DNA of 64,000 bases from assembly GCA_047967505.1 (NCBI GenBank), contig CM106541.1; one strand, 5' to 3'. Under the pieces are notes generated by a model. That model was given only the letters and a program-made list of their open reading frames with translations. It was not told where the DNA came from and did not search any database. A program made the translations under genes and the position numbers. Below, piece by piece: positions 12,217 to 22,835 of this stretch (its first letter is position 1; every line of letters begins with the position of its first letter). The DNA comes from Dipteris shenzhenensis (Eukaryota > Polypodiophyta > Polypodiopsida > Gleicheniales).

Positions 12217-12555
12217 CTGTTCACATTGTTGCGGTAGTACTAGTGTGTCTTTCTTACTTTGCCAAAACTTTGTGGAGTCAATAGTTACAAAGCCACTTGC
12301 ATGGCATTTGATTGTTGCATTAGGGCCTCTTTCCACCACGTCCTTAAACCACTTTACATTCAAAGCATACACAAAGAAGCATTGAAAGTCAAGCTTAATA
12401 ATATCTTGGATTCTGCCACAATAATCATCCATGGCTCCATTGGCTCCCTCAAAGCTAGCAATGAGGCCACAATCTTGTGTGTTTCTCTTATCATCAATCC
12501 GTTGTGTTAAAAAATGCTTGCTCTCACACCATATAGCATTGAACATAATAGTAGA

Positions 12556-12637
12556 CTACACCAAGAAAAAATCAATTAAATAAGCAATCTAAATTGTTGA
12601 AAGCTCCTAACTTATGCATAACATTCTATATACCAAC
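12556..12637 (-). other. Intron in CACTA relic
   Basis: GTTGGTATAT donor, TTGGTGTAG acceptor, 82 bp, phase 0. It joins the frames on either side. Confidence 0.6.
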
Positions 12638-12801
12638 CTTTCTCATGCATCCCCTAGCATACTCCCATTCTTCCATTGTGATATGCATCCCCTCGTCTCT
12701 CTTTGCTCTCTCAATTTCGTCAAGTAGCCAATCCACATGAATATCCTTTGGAAGTGCTCTTAGATGCTGATGGTATGGCACACGAGATCCATGGTGTGTA
12801 C

Positions 12802-14868
12802 TGTGACATGAAGTTGGGGGTTTAATAAACTTCATACACCTCTTCACTTCCTATTGCTTTCGAGCTGACTGCCAAAGATATTTATCATTGAGAATGGGAC
12901 ATTAGAAAAAAGCTTTTATGCCAAGATACCACACCACACTTTCCTCCCTCAGATGAGAATGAAGATGGTAACATCCCAAGTGATGTTGTAATCAAGCATA
13001 GGGAGAAGGAAAGGATCAGCAGAGGCCATAATCTCAGCGAGCCGGTCTGCGCCAAAGAGAAGAGTGATACGTTGTTGAAAGAAGATCTTGCAGCTCAACA
13101 TGGCATGAACTGATATATATCGAGGAGTTTGAAGGGGATGATTGGGTCGGATGGGTAGATTCCGAGGAAACATTGCATCTCCTTCATAGACACCTTTACA
13201 CTTAGCTCAAAACACACTACAAATTGTCATTAGACACAGAGGCCTATAACTTTCAATAAAGACATGATATCATAGATTCAAGCACACAAAGAGATGCAGC
13301 TTGAGATGGGCTTCACGCTGATATAAGTTTCATTGAAAACAGACAGACGGTTGAAGAGATATGGACACTTTACTGGAAGGGGGTAAAAACTATCATGAAA
13401 ACAGACTGTCAAGCACAGAGACTCATAACATTTTGCAGCAGTATCTGATTCAAGATCTAAGTACATAGAGAATGCATCTTAAAGAGATCTTCGCGCTGAT
13501 ATATGTTTCGTAAGAAACAGAGAAGCGGCCAAAAAGTTATGGACAGTTTACTAGACGGGGGTAAAAACTGTCATGAAAATAGACTATCAAACACAGAGAC
13601 TCATAACTTTTTGCAACAGTATTTGATTCAAGATCTGATCACATAGAAACATGCACATGCATCTTGAAGAGAGCTTCGCGCTGATATAAATTTCATTACA
13701 ATCGGACTACCGAGCAGAAAGTTATGAGCAAAACACTAACAGGGGGTCAAACTGTCATGAAAACTATCCTCCACCCAGGCTAATTTCGCCTGAGCAGGAT
13801 GCTCCCTCAAGACTCCACCTTCATCAACGATCCGCCCCTCATAGATTTCGCCTAGAAGAGGGGAAGAAACTTGCATGGTGGCTCGGGAAACAAAGGGACC
13901 ATGTGTGCACAGTGAGTAGCCGAATAGAAAGAACTTTTAAGGCTTCGAAAGAAAGAAAAGGGAAGAGACACTCAAGAGAGAGAGAACCTGAAGTGACCTT
14001 CATTACAAATAGAGTGAGAATCCACTTCAACACTACAAACACAAGGAATAAGAGGAGGTTTCATGCATACAAGAGGGAGCAGAAGCTCCAAGACTACTCA
14101 TAGAGAGAGAAGAAACTAAGGACTCAAGAGTCTACATAAGAGAATATCTACAAGAGGGAGAAAAGGCTCATGGAAGAGGCTTGGGGAGACTAGAGCTACA
14201 GCAACATGAGGCCGAATGGTGGAAGAGATTGATGAACAAAGGAGAGGAGGGCTCCTTTTATAGAGATTTTGTTACCCTCCTTCACCCATTTACAATTGCT
14301 GCCTGTAGGTTCCTTTCCCCATCAATCACATAAGCATGTATGTCACCATCCATGTCCTTTTTGGCTACTCTTGCCATGTGTCCCATCAAAAGATGCTCAA
14401 GACTCTTAAAATATTGAGAAAGTCAAGAGTCTCCCCACATGGAGCCCATAGGGACCCTCTCTTTTCCACATGTCCACATCCTCCTTATTCGACATAGGTG
14501 TTCTAGAAGGATTCCTCTTGACTTCACACTCATCCACATGCCTTCCACACGCTTGGTGTGGCCTCTCTTATATTATTGGAACACATGGACATGAGCCCAT
14601 CTCTTTATATGACTCACTCTTCCTATTTTCTAAAAAACTCATAATATCCCATACACAAATAACTCTCACCCCATACCAAGGTATTTATAATTCATACCTA
14701 TGGTATTTACAATGAGCCATTCCACTCATCCTCTCAATCCCATACAATATCATAGAAAATAGAGATAAGTGAGAGCTGCTAGGCTATCACTTGATACTCA
14801 AACTCTTATCAAACATAGAGAAAAACAATATCAATGCCAAGTTAAAAATATCAATTTTTGGTGTCACA
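12802..14868 (-). repeat. 3' LTR of the Ty3/gypsy element
   Basis: On the plus strand it begins TGTGACATGAAG and ends GGTGTCACA. It contains three tandem units of about 180 bp (landmark CGCTGATATA at about 13315, 13494 and 13680) and a TATA box at 14254-14263 on the minus strand. Confidence 0.88.
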
Positions 14869-14881
14869 TCTTTCCCCCCCC
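14869..14881 (-). other. Polypurine tract
   Basis: On the minus strand GGGGGGGGAAAGA immediately precedes the 3' LTR, the expected plus-strand primer site. Confidence 0.75.
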
Positions 14882-14919
14882 AACAGATCCTCTCTAGTAT
14901 AGAGAGGGTCTGCTGGCCC

Positions 14920-16971
14920 TCAAGGTGGTCGAGCATAGAAGAATTTAAGGTGATACTCATTGGTGCATCCGGGTATCACCATGCCATCAACATCCTCAAG
15001 CTGATAGGTTCCATTCGTGACATTCATATACATCCTTATGGAGGGGTGGCCAAAAGTAACCAATCTCTGCTTCTGTTGTGGAGTTAACCCTTGAGGAAAG
15101 ATGACTTCTTCCACATATTGCTGAACATCTTTTTGTTTTGGCCATCCAGTGTCTACCCAAGAAACCACCCCCCAGTCTGGTACTACAATGGCTTTAGCTA
15201 ACTCATTTGCCCTTTGATTTTCTTTTCTGTTTATATGAACAAACTTGTAGAAATCAAACCGACTACATTGTGCCATATCCTTTTGATTAAGCTCCTTTAA
15301 ATGAGGACTTCTTGTCTTGTAATGCCCTTGCATTTGCTTTATAATAAGCTGAGAATCTGCTCTTACTTCCAATTCTTTAACTTGACTTTGAAGACAACCC
15401 TCCAAACCAAGAATCAAAGCATTATACTCAGCTGCATTGTTAGTTGTGATACCTGGAAGCTCTTGTCCTCTTGCCCATACCTCTTGACCTTTAGGATTCA
15501 TCAAGACTATCCCCTCGGCTCCTTGTTGGCATGAAGGACTAAAAGCCCCATCAAAATACAAAACAAAATCTGACGGTGGTGTATCCCTTTCATCTTTAAT
15601 GTTCTCCTTACATTTCTTTTCTTCTCCTAGATCCTCTCGTCCTGTGAGCAAATCTGCCATAGTGGACCTAGTGGTATTTTTAGTGACAAAAGAGAAAGAG
15701 AACTCTTGAAGCTCTGACAACCATTTTGCAAATCTCCCCCCAGGATTAGGCTTGCGAACTAAATATGCTAATACAGACTGAGAGGTAAGGAAGAAAAATG
15801 GTCGAGGTAATAAATAGGAGCGAAACTTTCTGACTGAAAACACCAAAGAGAGAGCTTGCTGCTCCATTTCTTCATACCTTGTTTCCACATCTGTAACCTG
15901 TCGGCTGGCATAATAGATGGGTTGCATTCTACCTGCCTCTCCTTTTTGTAGCAATACAACACCAACTGAATGCAAAGATACACTTGGATTTACATAAAAG
16001 TCTTGAGACCAATCAGGGGGCTTCAATATTGGGCCCTTACTCATGGCCTCCTTAAGTTGCTGGAAAGACTCTTGTTGCTCCACACCCCATTGGAAAGAAA
16101 CTCCTTTTCTTGTCAACAAGTTCATGGGATGCACTATCTCTGTGAAATCATCACAAAAGCATTGATAATACTTGCTCTTTCCTAGAATTCTGTGAACACC
16201 AGTGACACTCTCAGGACTTGGCAATGCCATGATTGCTTGAACCTTGTCAGGATCCATTTGTAGGCCTTCTTCAGACACAATATGCCCCAACAAGACTACT
16301 TTTGTTTGAGCCAAATGACACTTGCTAGGATTTAGACACCCTTTTGCTTCATCAATCCTAGCTAAGGCCATCTTTAACTTCTCCATGTGATCTATGCGTC
16401 GAGAATAAATGCAAAAATCATCCAAAAACACCCTTATGAACTTTCCCAAGTAAGGCTCCAGGACTTGACTCATGAACCTTTGAAATGTAGCTGGTGCATT
16501 GGTCAACCCAAAAGGCATCACTCTGTAAGCAAAAACTCCCCAAGGTGTGACAAATGATGTTTTCTTTTGATCTTCCTCCCGAATACGAATTTGAAAGTAC
16601 CCAGAATACCCATCACATATAGAATACATCTCATGCCCTGCTACTTGGTCTAGTATTTCATCTTGAAATGGCAAAGGAAAATGATCCCTCTTAGTGCATG
16701 CATTCAAAGGATGAAAGTCCACACAAACTCACCACTTATTTCCTTTCTTTGGTGTGACAACTACAGGAGATATCCATTCTGAATCATCAATAGGAAATAT
16801 GAATCCCACCTCAAGTAGTTGTGTTACCTCTTTCTTTAGTGCCTCAACTTGGATCACCCCCAATCGCATTAAGCGTTGCACAACTGGCTTGCTTTCTGGC
16901 TTCAACTCAATCTTGTGCTCCACAAGAGAGACTGGTCGAATAGCTTGTTGCAAAGAGACATGGAAAATCAT
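14920..16971 (-). pseudogene. Pol: reverse transcriptase, RNase H and second RNase H, integrase lost
   Basis: Read leftwards from 16971. The 5' part has SEWISPVVVTPKKGNKW, then an in-frame TGA at 16729-16731 where related elements usually have Arg (a likely CGA to TGA change). The 600-codon frame continues with DFHPLNACTKRDHFPLP, MPFGLTNAPATFQRFM and the catalytic FLDDF box. The RNase H domain follows (ESFQQLK to YASRQV and SVRKFRSYLL). Next comes an archaeal-type RNase H with YFDGAFSPS, NNAAEYNALI, RADSQLIIKQM and KENQRANELAK. Where integrase should start the frame jumps to a short C-terminal tail (NGTYQLEDVDGMVIPGCTNE) and stops. The whole zinc-finger and DDE core is therefore deleted. A frameshift near 16940-16965 separates it from the protease frame. 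Confidence 0.85.
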
Positions 16972-18073
16972 CTAGCATATCCAAGTACCGGAGCTTCTCA
17001 CTACCTGATAGAGAATCACCAAGAAGCTCTTCATTGCGTTGGCATCGTTTAGTGTGCTCCACATCATCAACATGAAGTTTCTCTACAGGATCTTCTTCCA
17101 CCACCACCTTGTCCCTTCCTGACTCATCCCGATCAGCACCAAGACAAAGACCAAAGGCCACTCCTTCCACCTCACCCTCTGAGTTGGACTCCTTGGAGCT
17201 ACACCTTGTCTCTTCTTCTTCATCGGTTAAACTCTCTGATGTTGAAGACTCCTCCTTGACAACTTCCTTTTTGCAGCTTCTGATGTTGTAGCACACCTTC
17301 TTATCATTTCCCTGCAAAATCAATTCTCCAGTATCCCACTTTTGAATAGACTTCACCTTGCACAGCCAAGGCCTTCCCAAAATCAATGGATAGGCACGTG
17401 CATCTGGCTTGGTAGGGATCACCTGAAAAGTAGTCGACACAGAAATTCCACATACATCCACTTCTAGATTTTTCACAACTCCCAAGGTCTTAACCCTAGT
17501 GTTGTCAGCCAATTTGATGTGATAAGGAGAGGTACTACTAGAGTATTTTAAATCAACATCTATCATGGTCTTCTCACTCATGACATTAATGGATGCACCT
17601 CCATCAATGTACACATTAGAAATCACTTGACCATCAATGATCACATCAACCACAGGTACATCATCACCAACATCTATATCTACCTTTTGAACAACAGGAA
17701 TGGCACTTTTCTTCTTTTTCTTCTTTGACACTCTTGTGCTTGCTAGTTTTCCCCATTCCTTCCATAGTTTTGGAGACAAAGCAAGTAATTGACCAAAGGT
17801 GATATGAGCTTCCTTTTCTTTAAGGTCGGACAACAAGTCATAGCTTCCAATTCCTTGTCCTAAAGGAAAGTCTAACTGGCTAATTCTCCTTCTAGATGCC
17901 TTCTTTTTCTTACTACGGTGTTCCTCTTCCTGATGTTCCTCATCTACTTCTTCCTTGCTTTCTTCTTCTTCTCTCGCTTTACCACGCCCCCGTTTAGCCA
18001 ACATTACCTCTCTTTCCTCATCCCCTGAAGAAGCTTCTAACAAGGATACTTGTTTTTCTTCTTTGTTTCTCAA
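16907..18073 (-). CDS. Gag-proximal linker and aspartic protease (388 codons)
   Basis: The N-terminal third is lysine/glutamate-rich (EEEESKEEVDEEHQEEEH, then KKKKASRRR). The retropepsin-like active site is VYIDGGASINVMS at about residues 155-165, followed by HIKLADN and LILGRPWL, the usual second protease landmark. It is a fragment of a gag-pro-pol polyprotein, not a separate gene. It follows the zinc knuckle directly and lies one frameshift away from RT. The label CDS means only an uninterrupted open frame. Confidence 0.7.
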   Translation of the reverse strand: MRNKEEKQVSLLEASSGDEEREVMLAKRGRGKAREEEESKEEVDEEHQEEEHRSKKKKASRRRISQLDFPLGQGIGSYDLLSDLKEKEAHITFGQLLALSPKLWKEWGKLASTRVSKKKKKKSAIPVVQKVDIDVGDDVPVVDVIIDGQVISNVYIDGGASINVMSEKTMIDVDLKYSSSTSPYHIKLADNTRVKTLGVVKNLEVDVCGISVSTTFQVIPTKPDARAYPLILGRPWLCKVKSIQKWDTGELILQGNDKKVCYNIRSCKKEVVKEESSTSESLTDEEEETRCSSKESNSEGEVEGVAFGLCLGADRDESGRDKVVVEEDPVEKLHVDDVEHTKRCQRNEELLGDSLSGSEKLRYLDMLDDFPCLFATSYSTSLSCGAQD

Positions 18074-19462
18074 TCTAGGACACTCAGGGCGATAGTGACC
18101 TGTTTCATTACATTCATAGCAAGTGACCCCACTCCTATCTCGAGGCCAATCTTCACTCTTTGGTGCTCTAGGTTGTCGTGAATTAAAACCAAATGCAATT
18201 TCAAATCAGCAAACTCTGCCATCAATTGGGAGATATTATGATCTAACTCAGAGGACTTTGGTACCTGAGGAGTGCTCATTACCTCCACCTTAGAAGTTGA
18301 AGTTGTTGAAGACACAAAAGAGGATTCGATCTTTAGAGAAGCTTCTTTCTTGGTCGCAATGCGAAGCGCCTCCACGTATGTTGTTGGATCTTTACTCATT
18401 ACTTTTGAGCGAAGACGAGGCTCCAAAGCCATAACAAATTTGCTCATCTTTAAGTGCTCCATCCCTGAGAGACTTTGAGGGGCCGATGATGCAGATGCCA
18501 CAGCTCGCAAAGCTGCCCTTTCGTACTTTGTCCATAAAGTTTCATATCAGATTGCCAACGCAGAGACCAACTCACTCTCTCCTTGATAGAACCGGTCCAA
18601 CTGCAACATCAAAGCATTTGGCAACTCCACTGCCCCAAATCTCTGCTTCATTGCTGCCACCACTTGGTCCCAGTCCTCCTTGGTAGATTTCGGCAAGGTC
18701 TCATGCCAACTCAAGGCTACACCTTCAAGAAAATCAGGCAAAATCTCTGCCCGATCCTTCATGGACCATCCAGAAATCCGGCATCCTCGAACAAAATCCC
18801 AAAGATAAGACTCCGGGTCTTTCCCTTGGATCCCTCAAAACACTAAAATCTTCACCATGATGAAACACAAAAAGGAGACACCAAGATCCAAATAAAATCC
18901 CAAACAAGATCCGAACAAGATCCCACAGAGCCTTAGTATACCAAGACCAACTTATTATGCATAACCACTTGTTGAAAACCCTCCACAATGTGATTCTCAA
19001 CAAAATCTTCAAAAATAAGTGACCAACCAGCATCATGAAAACATTGTGTTTACATGCATTCTAGAATCACCCTTCTCACAATAGGAAGTGCACATAAAAG
19101 CTTCAAGATATTGTACTCTTCATCATTTGCATAGCAAAAGAAGTTGAAAGCATTGAGAATCACCACTCCACTGTTATAATTAAAAACTACCCAAAGTCTC
19201 AACTCTTCTTCACACCAAGCTGCCAGTGCATGGAACAATCCCCAATCTATCATTGTGCCTGCTGCCGGCATTGTCGATTCACCAGCATATTCAACAATGC
19301 AAACATAAAGGATATGATCATGGTGACTGTGCGAATAGCTTGAGCATCACCTTCACAATCTTCAAGTTCTCTTAAACGGGTTGCAATCTCTTCTAACGGA
19401 GTTCTTCCAGGCATCTTCTTTATCCCATCAAAACACATGCCTCTTCTAGGCATAACATGCAA
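18074..19462 (-). pseudogene. Gag region with CCHC zinc knuckle
   Basis: Open pieces at 18070-18510, 18547-18762, 19050-19271 and 19250-19462 together form a broken Gag. LEGVALSWHETLPKS and WDQVVAAMKQRFG are typical of the Retrotrans_gag domain. GMEHLKMSKFVMALEP follows. Near 18080-18130 the other frame gives CYECNETGHYRPEC, a CX2CX4HX4C knuckle, so a frameshift lies near 18180. A stop near 18545 interrupts the middle. Confidence 0.7.
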
Positions 19463-19514
19463 TCAAGTACACCCGAGACCATTTAGTAAGGTGGGATGAA
19501 TCCAATACCAAACG

Positions 19515-19532
19515 TACCCGGCGTCTCCACCA
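19515..19532 (-). other. Primer binding site candidate
   Basis: Five bases inside the 5' LTR, the minus strand reads TGGTGGAGACGCCGGGTA. It starts with the TGG expected for pairing with a tRNA 3' CCA. I could not assign the tRNA. Confidence 0.55.
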
Positions 19533-19537
19533 AAAGA

Positions 19538-21604
19538 TGTGACATGAAGTTGGGGGTAATAAACTTCACACACCTCTTCACTTCCTACTGCTTTCGAGTT
19601 GACTGCCAAAGATATTTATCATTGAGAATGGGACATTGGGAAAAAGCTTTTATGCAAGGATACCACACCATACTTTCCTCCCTCAGATAAGAATGAACAT
19701 GGTAACATCCCAAGTGATGTTGTAATCAAGCATAGGGAGAAGGAAAGGATCAGCAGAGGCCATAATCTCAGCGAGCCGGTCTGTGCCAAAGAGAAGAGTA
19801 ATACGTTGTTGAAAGAAGATCTTGTGGCTCAACATGACATGAACTGATATATATCAAGGAGTTTTAAGGGGATGATTGGGCCGGATGGGTAGATTCCGAG
19901 GAAACATTGCATCTCTTTCATAGACACCTTTACACTTAGCTCAAAATACTCTACAAACTATCATTAGACACAGAGGCCTATAACTTTTAGTAGAGATATG
20001 ATATGAGAGATTCAAGCACACAAAGAGATGTGCCTTGAGATGGGCTTCGCGCTGATATAAGTTTCATTGAAAACAGACAGACGGTTGAAGAGATATGGAT
20101 AATTTACTGGAAGGGGGTAAAAACTATCATGAAAACAGACTATCAAACACAGAGACTCATAATATTTTGCAGCGATATCTGATTCAAGATCTAAGTACAT
20201 ATAGACATGAGTCTTAAAGAGAGCTTCGCGCTGATATATGTTTCGTAAGAAACAGAGAAGCGGCCAAAAAGTTATGGATAGTTTACTAAACAGGGGTAAA
20301 AACTATCATGAAAATAGACTGTCAAACACAGAGACTCATAACTTTGTGCAGCAGTATCTGATTCATCTGATCATATAGAAACATGCGCCTTAAAGAGAGC
20401 TTCGCGTTAATATAAATTTCATTACAATCAGACTATCAAACAGAAAGTTATGAGCAAAACACTAACAGGGGGTCAAACTGTCATGAAAACTATCGTCCAC
20501 CCAGGCTAATTTCGCCTGAGCAGGATGCTCCCTCAAGACTCCACCTTCATCAACGATCCACCCCTCATAGATTTTGCCTAGAAGAGCGGAAGAAGCTTGC
20601 ATGGTGGATTGGTAAACAGAGGGACCATGTGTGCACAGTGAGCAGCCGAATAGAAAGAACTTTTAAGGCTTCGAAAGAAAGAAAAGGGAAGAGACACTCA
20701 AGAGAGAGAGAACCTGAAGTGACCTTCATTACAAATAGAGTGAGAATCCACTTCAACACTACAAACACAAGGGATAAGAGGAGGTTTTATACATAAAAGA
20801 GGGAGCGGAAGCTCCAAGACTACTCATAGAGAGAGAATAAACTAGAGAGAGAAGGACTCAAGAGTCTACATAAGAGAATATCTACAAGAGGGAGAGAAGG
20901 CTCATGGAAGAGGCTTGGGGAGACTAGAGCTACAGCAACATGAGGCCTAATGGTGGAAGAGATTGATGAACAAGGGAGAGGAGGGCTCCTTTTATAGAGA
21001 TTTTGTTACCCTCCTTTACCCATTTACAATTGCTGCCTGTAGATTCCTTTCCCCATCAATCACATAAGCACATATGTCACCATCCATGTCCTTTTTGGCT
21101 ACTCTTGCCATGTGTCCCATCAAAAGATTCTCAAGACTCTTAAAATATTGAGAAAGTCGAGAGTCTCCCCACATAGAGCCCATAGGGACCCTCTCTTTTC
21201 CACATGTCCACATCCTCCTTATTCCACATAGGAGTTCTAGAAGGATTCCTCTTGACTTCACACTCCTCCACATGCCTTCGACACGCTTGGCATGTGGCCT
21301 CTCTTATATTATTGGAACACATGGACATGAGCCCACCTCTTTATATGACTCACTCTTCCTATTTTCTAAAAAACTCATAATATCCCATACACAAATAACT
21401 CTCACCCCATATCAAGGTATTTATAATTCATACCTATGGTATTTACAATGAGCCATTCCACTCATCCTCTCAATCCCATACAATATCATAGAAAATAGAG
21501 ATAAGTGAGAGCTGCTAGGCTATCACTTGATACTCAAACTCTTATCAAACGTAGAGAAAAACAATATCAATGCCAAGTTAAAAATATCAATTTTTGGCGT
21601 CACA
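19538..21604 (-). repeat. 5' LTR of the Ty3/gypsy element
   Basis: On the plus strand it begins TGTGACATGAAG and ends GGCGTCACA. It aligns along its full length with 12802-14868, with the same three internal units and a minus-strand TATA box at 20988-20997. Confidence 0.88.
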
Positions 21605-21983
21605 GTACGAAAGAGGGCCCTTTCTCCTTGTCTTCTTGCCTTTGCATCCTCGTATTTTGTCACCCATCTTTTCATCACATCACTACTATTAAGCATGCAA
21701 TAGAGGTTGATATTATTAAGCAACGTCGTGTCTATTACTTTGCTGCATCCTTTCCCTTGATATTATTAAGCTCGCTTCACCACCACCATCTCTAGCTTTG
21801 ATGACCGCCACGGTGCACGAGGTAAAAAGACATGCCCATTTGGCCTCTCTTGTGGCCAAGCTTCATGCATCCTCCCTATATTGCATAGATCCTCCCTTAT
21901 GCCTGTGGAATCTCGTCTCCCATTCAAATGTTCCCAAATGGTAGATGCCACATTCTTGAAGATATGCATGAGAGTGCTCTCAA
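21605..21983 (-). pseudogene. CACTA transposase relic, upstream TNP2-like exon
   Basis: Contains LMHIFKNVASTIWEHL, GIREDLCNIGRMHEAW and ERPNGHVFLPRAPW, the pattern of the end of the TNP2 transposase domain (MHIEKNV...R.DL...G). After a stop it continues with KRWVTKYEDAKARRQGE up to the Ty3 insertion. It is the other half of the gene at 11876-12801, split by the gypsy element. Its own 5' side is cut by the copia LTR at 21984. Confidence 0.6.
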
Positions 21984-22137
21984 TGGAAGCAAGAATGGAA
22001 GAGGGAGAGAGAGAAACAGAGAGCCACACAAGTATTGTGGGTGTAGAACACCCTAATCTTTTTTTTCATTCATTTATATATGTATTTGAGTATTGTACAT
22101 AACCGGGGTAAAGGCACAGTGACCTTTAACCCCCACA
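21984..22137 (-). repeat. 3' LTR of the copia element (154 bp)
   Basis: On the minus strand it starts TGTGGGGGTTAAAGG, just after AAGTGGGAGGT (the polypurine tract), and ends TTGCTTCCA next to CACTA coding sequence. Boundaries are inferred from the TG...CA ends because no second LTR is available. Confidence 0.55.
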
Positions 22138-22229
22138 ACCTCCCACTTAAAGGACAATGTGCCTTTAAGGGAGAACAATCAGTGAGCATACTATCCAATG
22201 CCCATCAATACATGACAATACTCAAACGG

Positions 22230-22583
22230 CTAACTAGATAGACTCTTCATCAGCATATCTGCAGGGTTATCATCTGTATGAACCTTGACAAGCTCTATGT
22301 GCTCGTCCTCAAGTACCTCCCTGATGAAATGGTACCTGACCTCAATGTGTTTGGTCTTTGCATGAAAGACCGGATTTTGTGCTAGCTGAATAGCACTGAT
22401 GGAATCACTATGCAATATCGGTACACCTATATGAATCCCCAAATCTCCCACTAGCTGATCAAGCCATATAGCCTCCTTGCAACCCTCTGTGGCTGCAACA
22501 TACTCAGCCTCTGTGGTAGACAAAGCAATGCACTTCTGTGCGCGAGACATCCACGACATTGCACCACCTGCAAAGGTGAACAC
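22230..22583 (-). pseudogene. Copia RNase H domain
   Basis: Contains MSWMSRAQKCIALSTTEAEY, ATEGCKEAIWL, LHSDSISAIQLAQNPVFH and KHIEVRYHFIRE, the canonical end of copia polyproteins. It ends in a stop 90 bp before the LTR. The upstream side is interrupted by the MITE at 22589. Confidence 0.85.
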
Positions 22584-22588
22584 ATAAC

Positions 22589-22835
22589 CTCAGGGGGGTC
22601 ACTATGTATAAACCCTCTATATCACGTGCGTTCAAGGCCTATATTTAAAATCCCTTATCTGTAAATTTTTTCATTAATAAAATGTACCCCTTTTCTATAC
22701 AAATCTGTAAATTTTTTCCAAAACTATTTTAAATAGTCCCTTATGTATATTTATTTCTGTAAATTTTAGAAATAAAAAATATCCTTCTGTTGAACTCACG
22801 TGATAGGGTTACATATGATGAGTGACCCCCCCGAG
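22589..22835. mobile_element. 247-bp MITE with 15-bp TIRs and 8-bp TSD
   Basis: The ends CTCAGGGGGGTCACT and (inverted) CTCGGGGGGGTCACT differ at one base. CACATAAC flanks both sides (22581-22588 and 22836-22843). It interrupts copia coding sequence and the copia frames match on either side. The 8-bp duplication fits a hAT-like or related superfamily. Related copies are at 348-608 and 60134-60340. Confidence 0.9.

Larger units (their letters stand above)
11876..12801 (-). pseudogene. CACTA (En/Spm) transposase relic, 3' exons with DUF4216-like domain
   Basis: Three exons read leftwards. The first ends YARGCMRK at 12638 and runs back to the gypsy insertion at 12801. The second (12217-12555) contains DYCGRIQDIIKLDF, GFVTIDSTKFW and VLPQQCEQ. 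The third (11876-12124) begins VVYQPMVNNNMWWHVIP and has an acidic tail. The introns at 12556-12637 and 12125-12216 have GT-AG ends and preserve phase 0. The order YGRI-DI / GF-x2-D / LPQQCEQV-Y is the pattern I know from DUF4216 downstream of TNP2 transposases. The gene was cut in exon 1 by the Ty3 element; its upstream part resumes at 21605. Confidence 0.65.
12802..21604 (-). mobile_element. Complete-ended Ty3/gypsy retrotransposon, dual RNase H, integrase deleted
   Basis: Two LTRs of equal length (2067 bp, 12802-14868 and 19538-21604) enclose gag, protease, RT and two RNase H regions on the minus strand. It is flanked by GTAC at 12798-12801 and 21605-21608. The coding order (Gag, PR, RT, RNase H, archaeal-type second RNase H) fits the Tat/Ogre-like plant lineage. 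The integrase core is missing and frames are broken, so it is non-autonomous. The LTRs differ by about 11 substitutions over 165 bp aligned by eye near their minus-strand 3' ends, so the insertion is not very recent. Confidence 0.9.
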
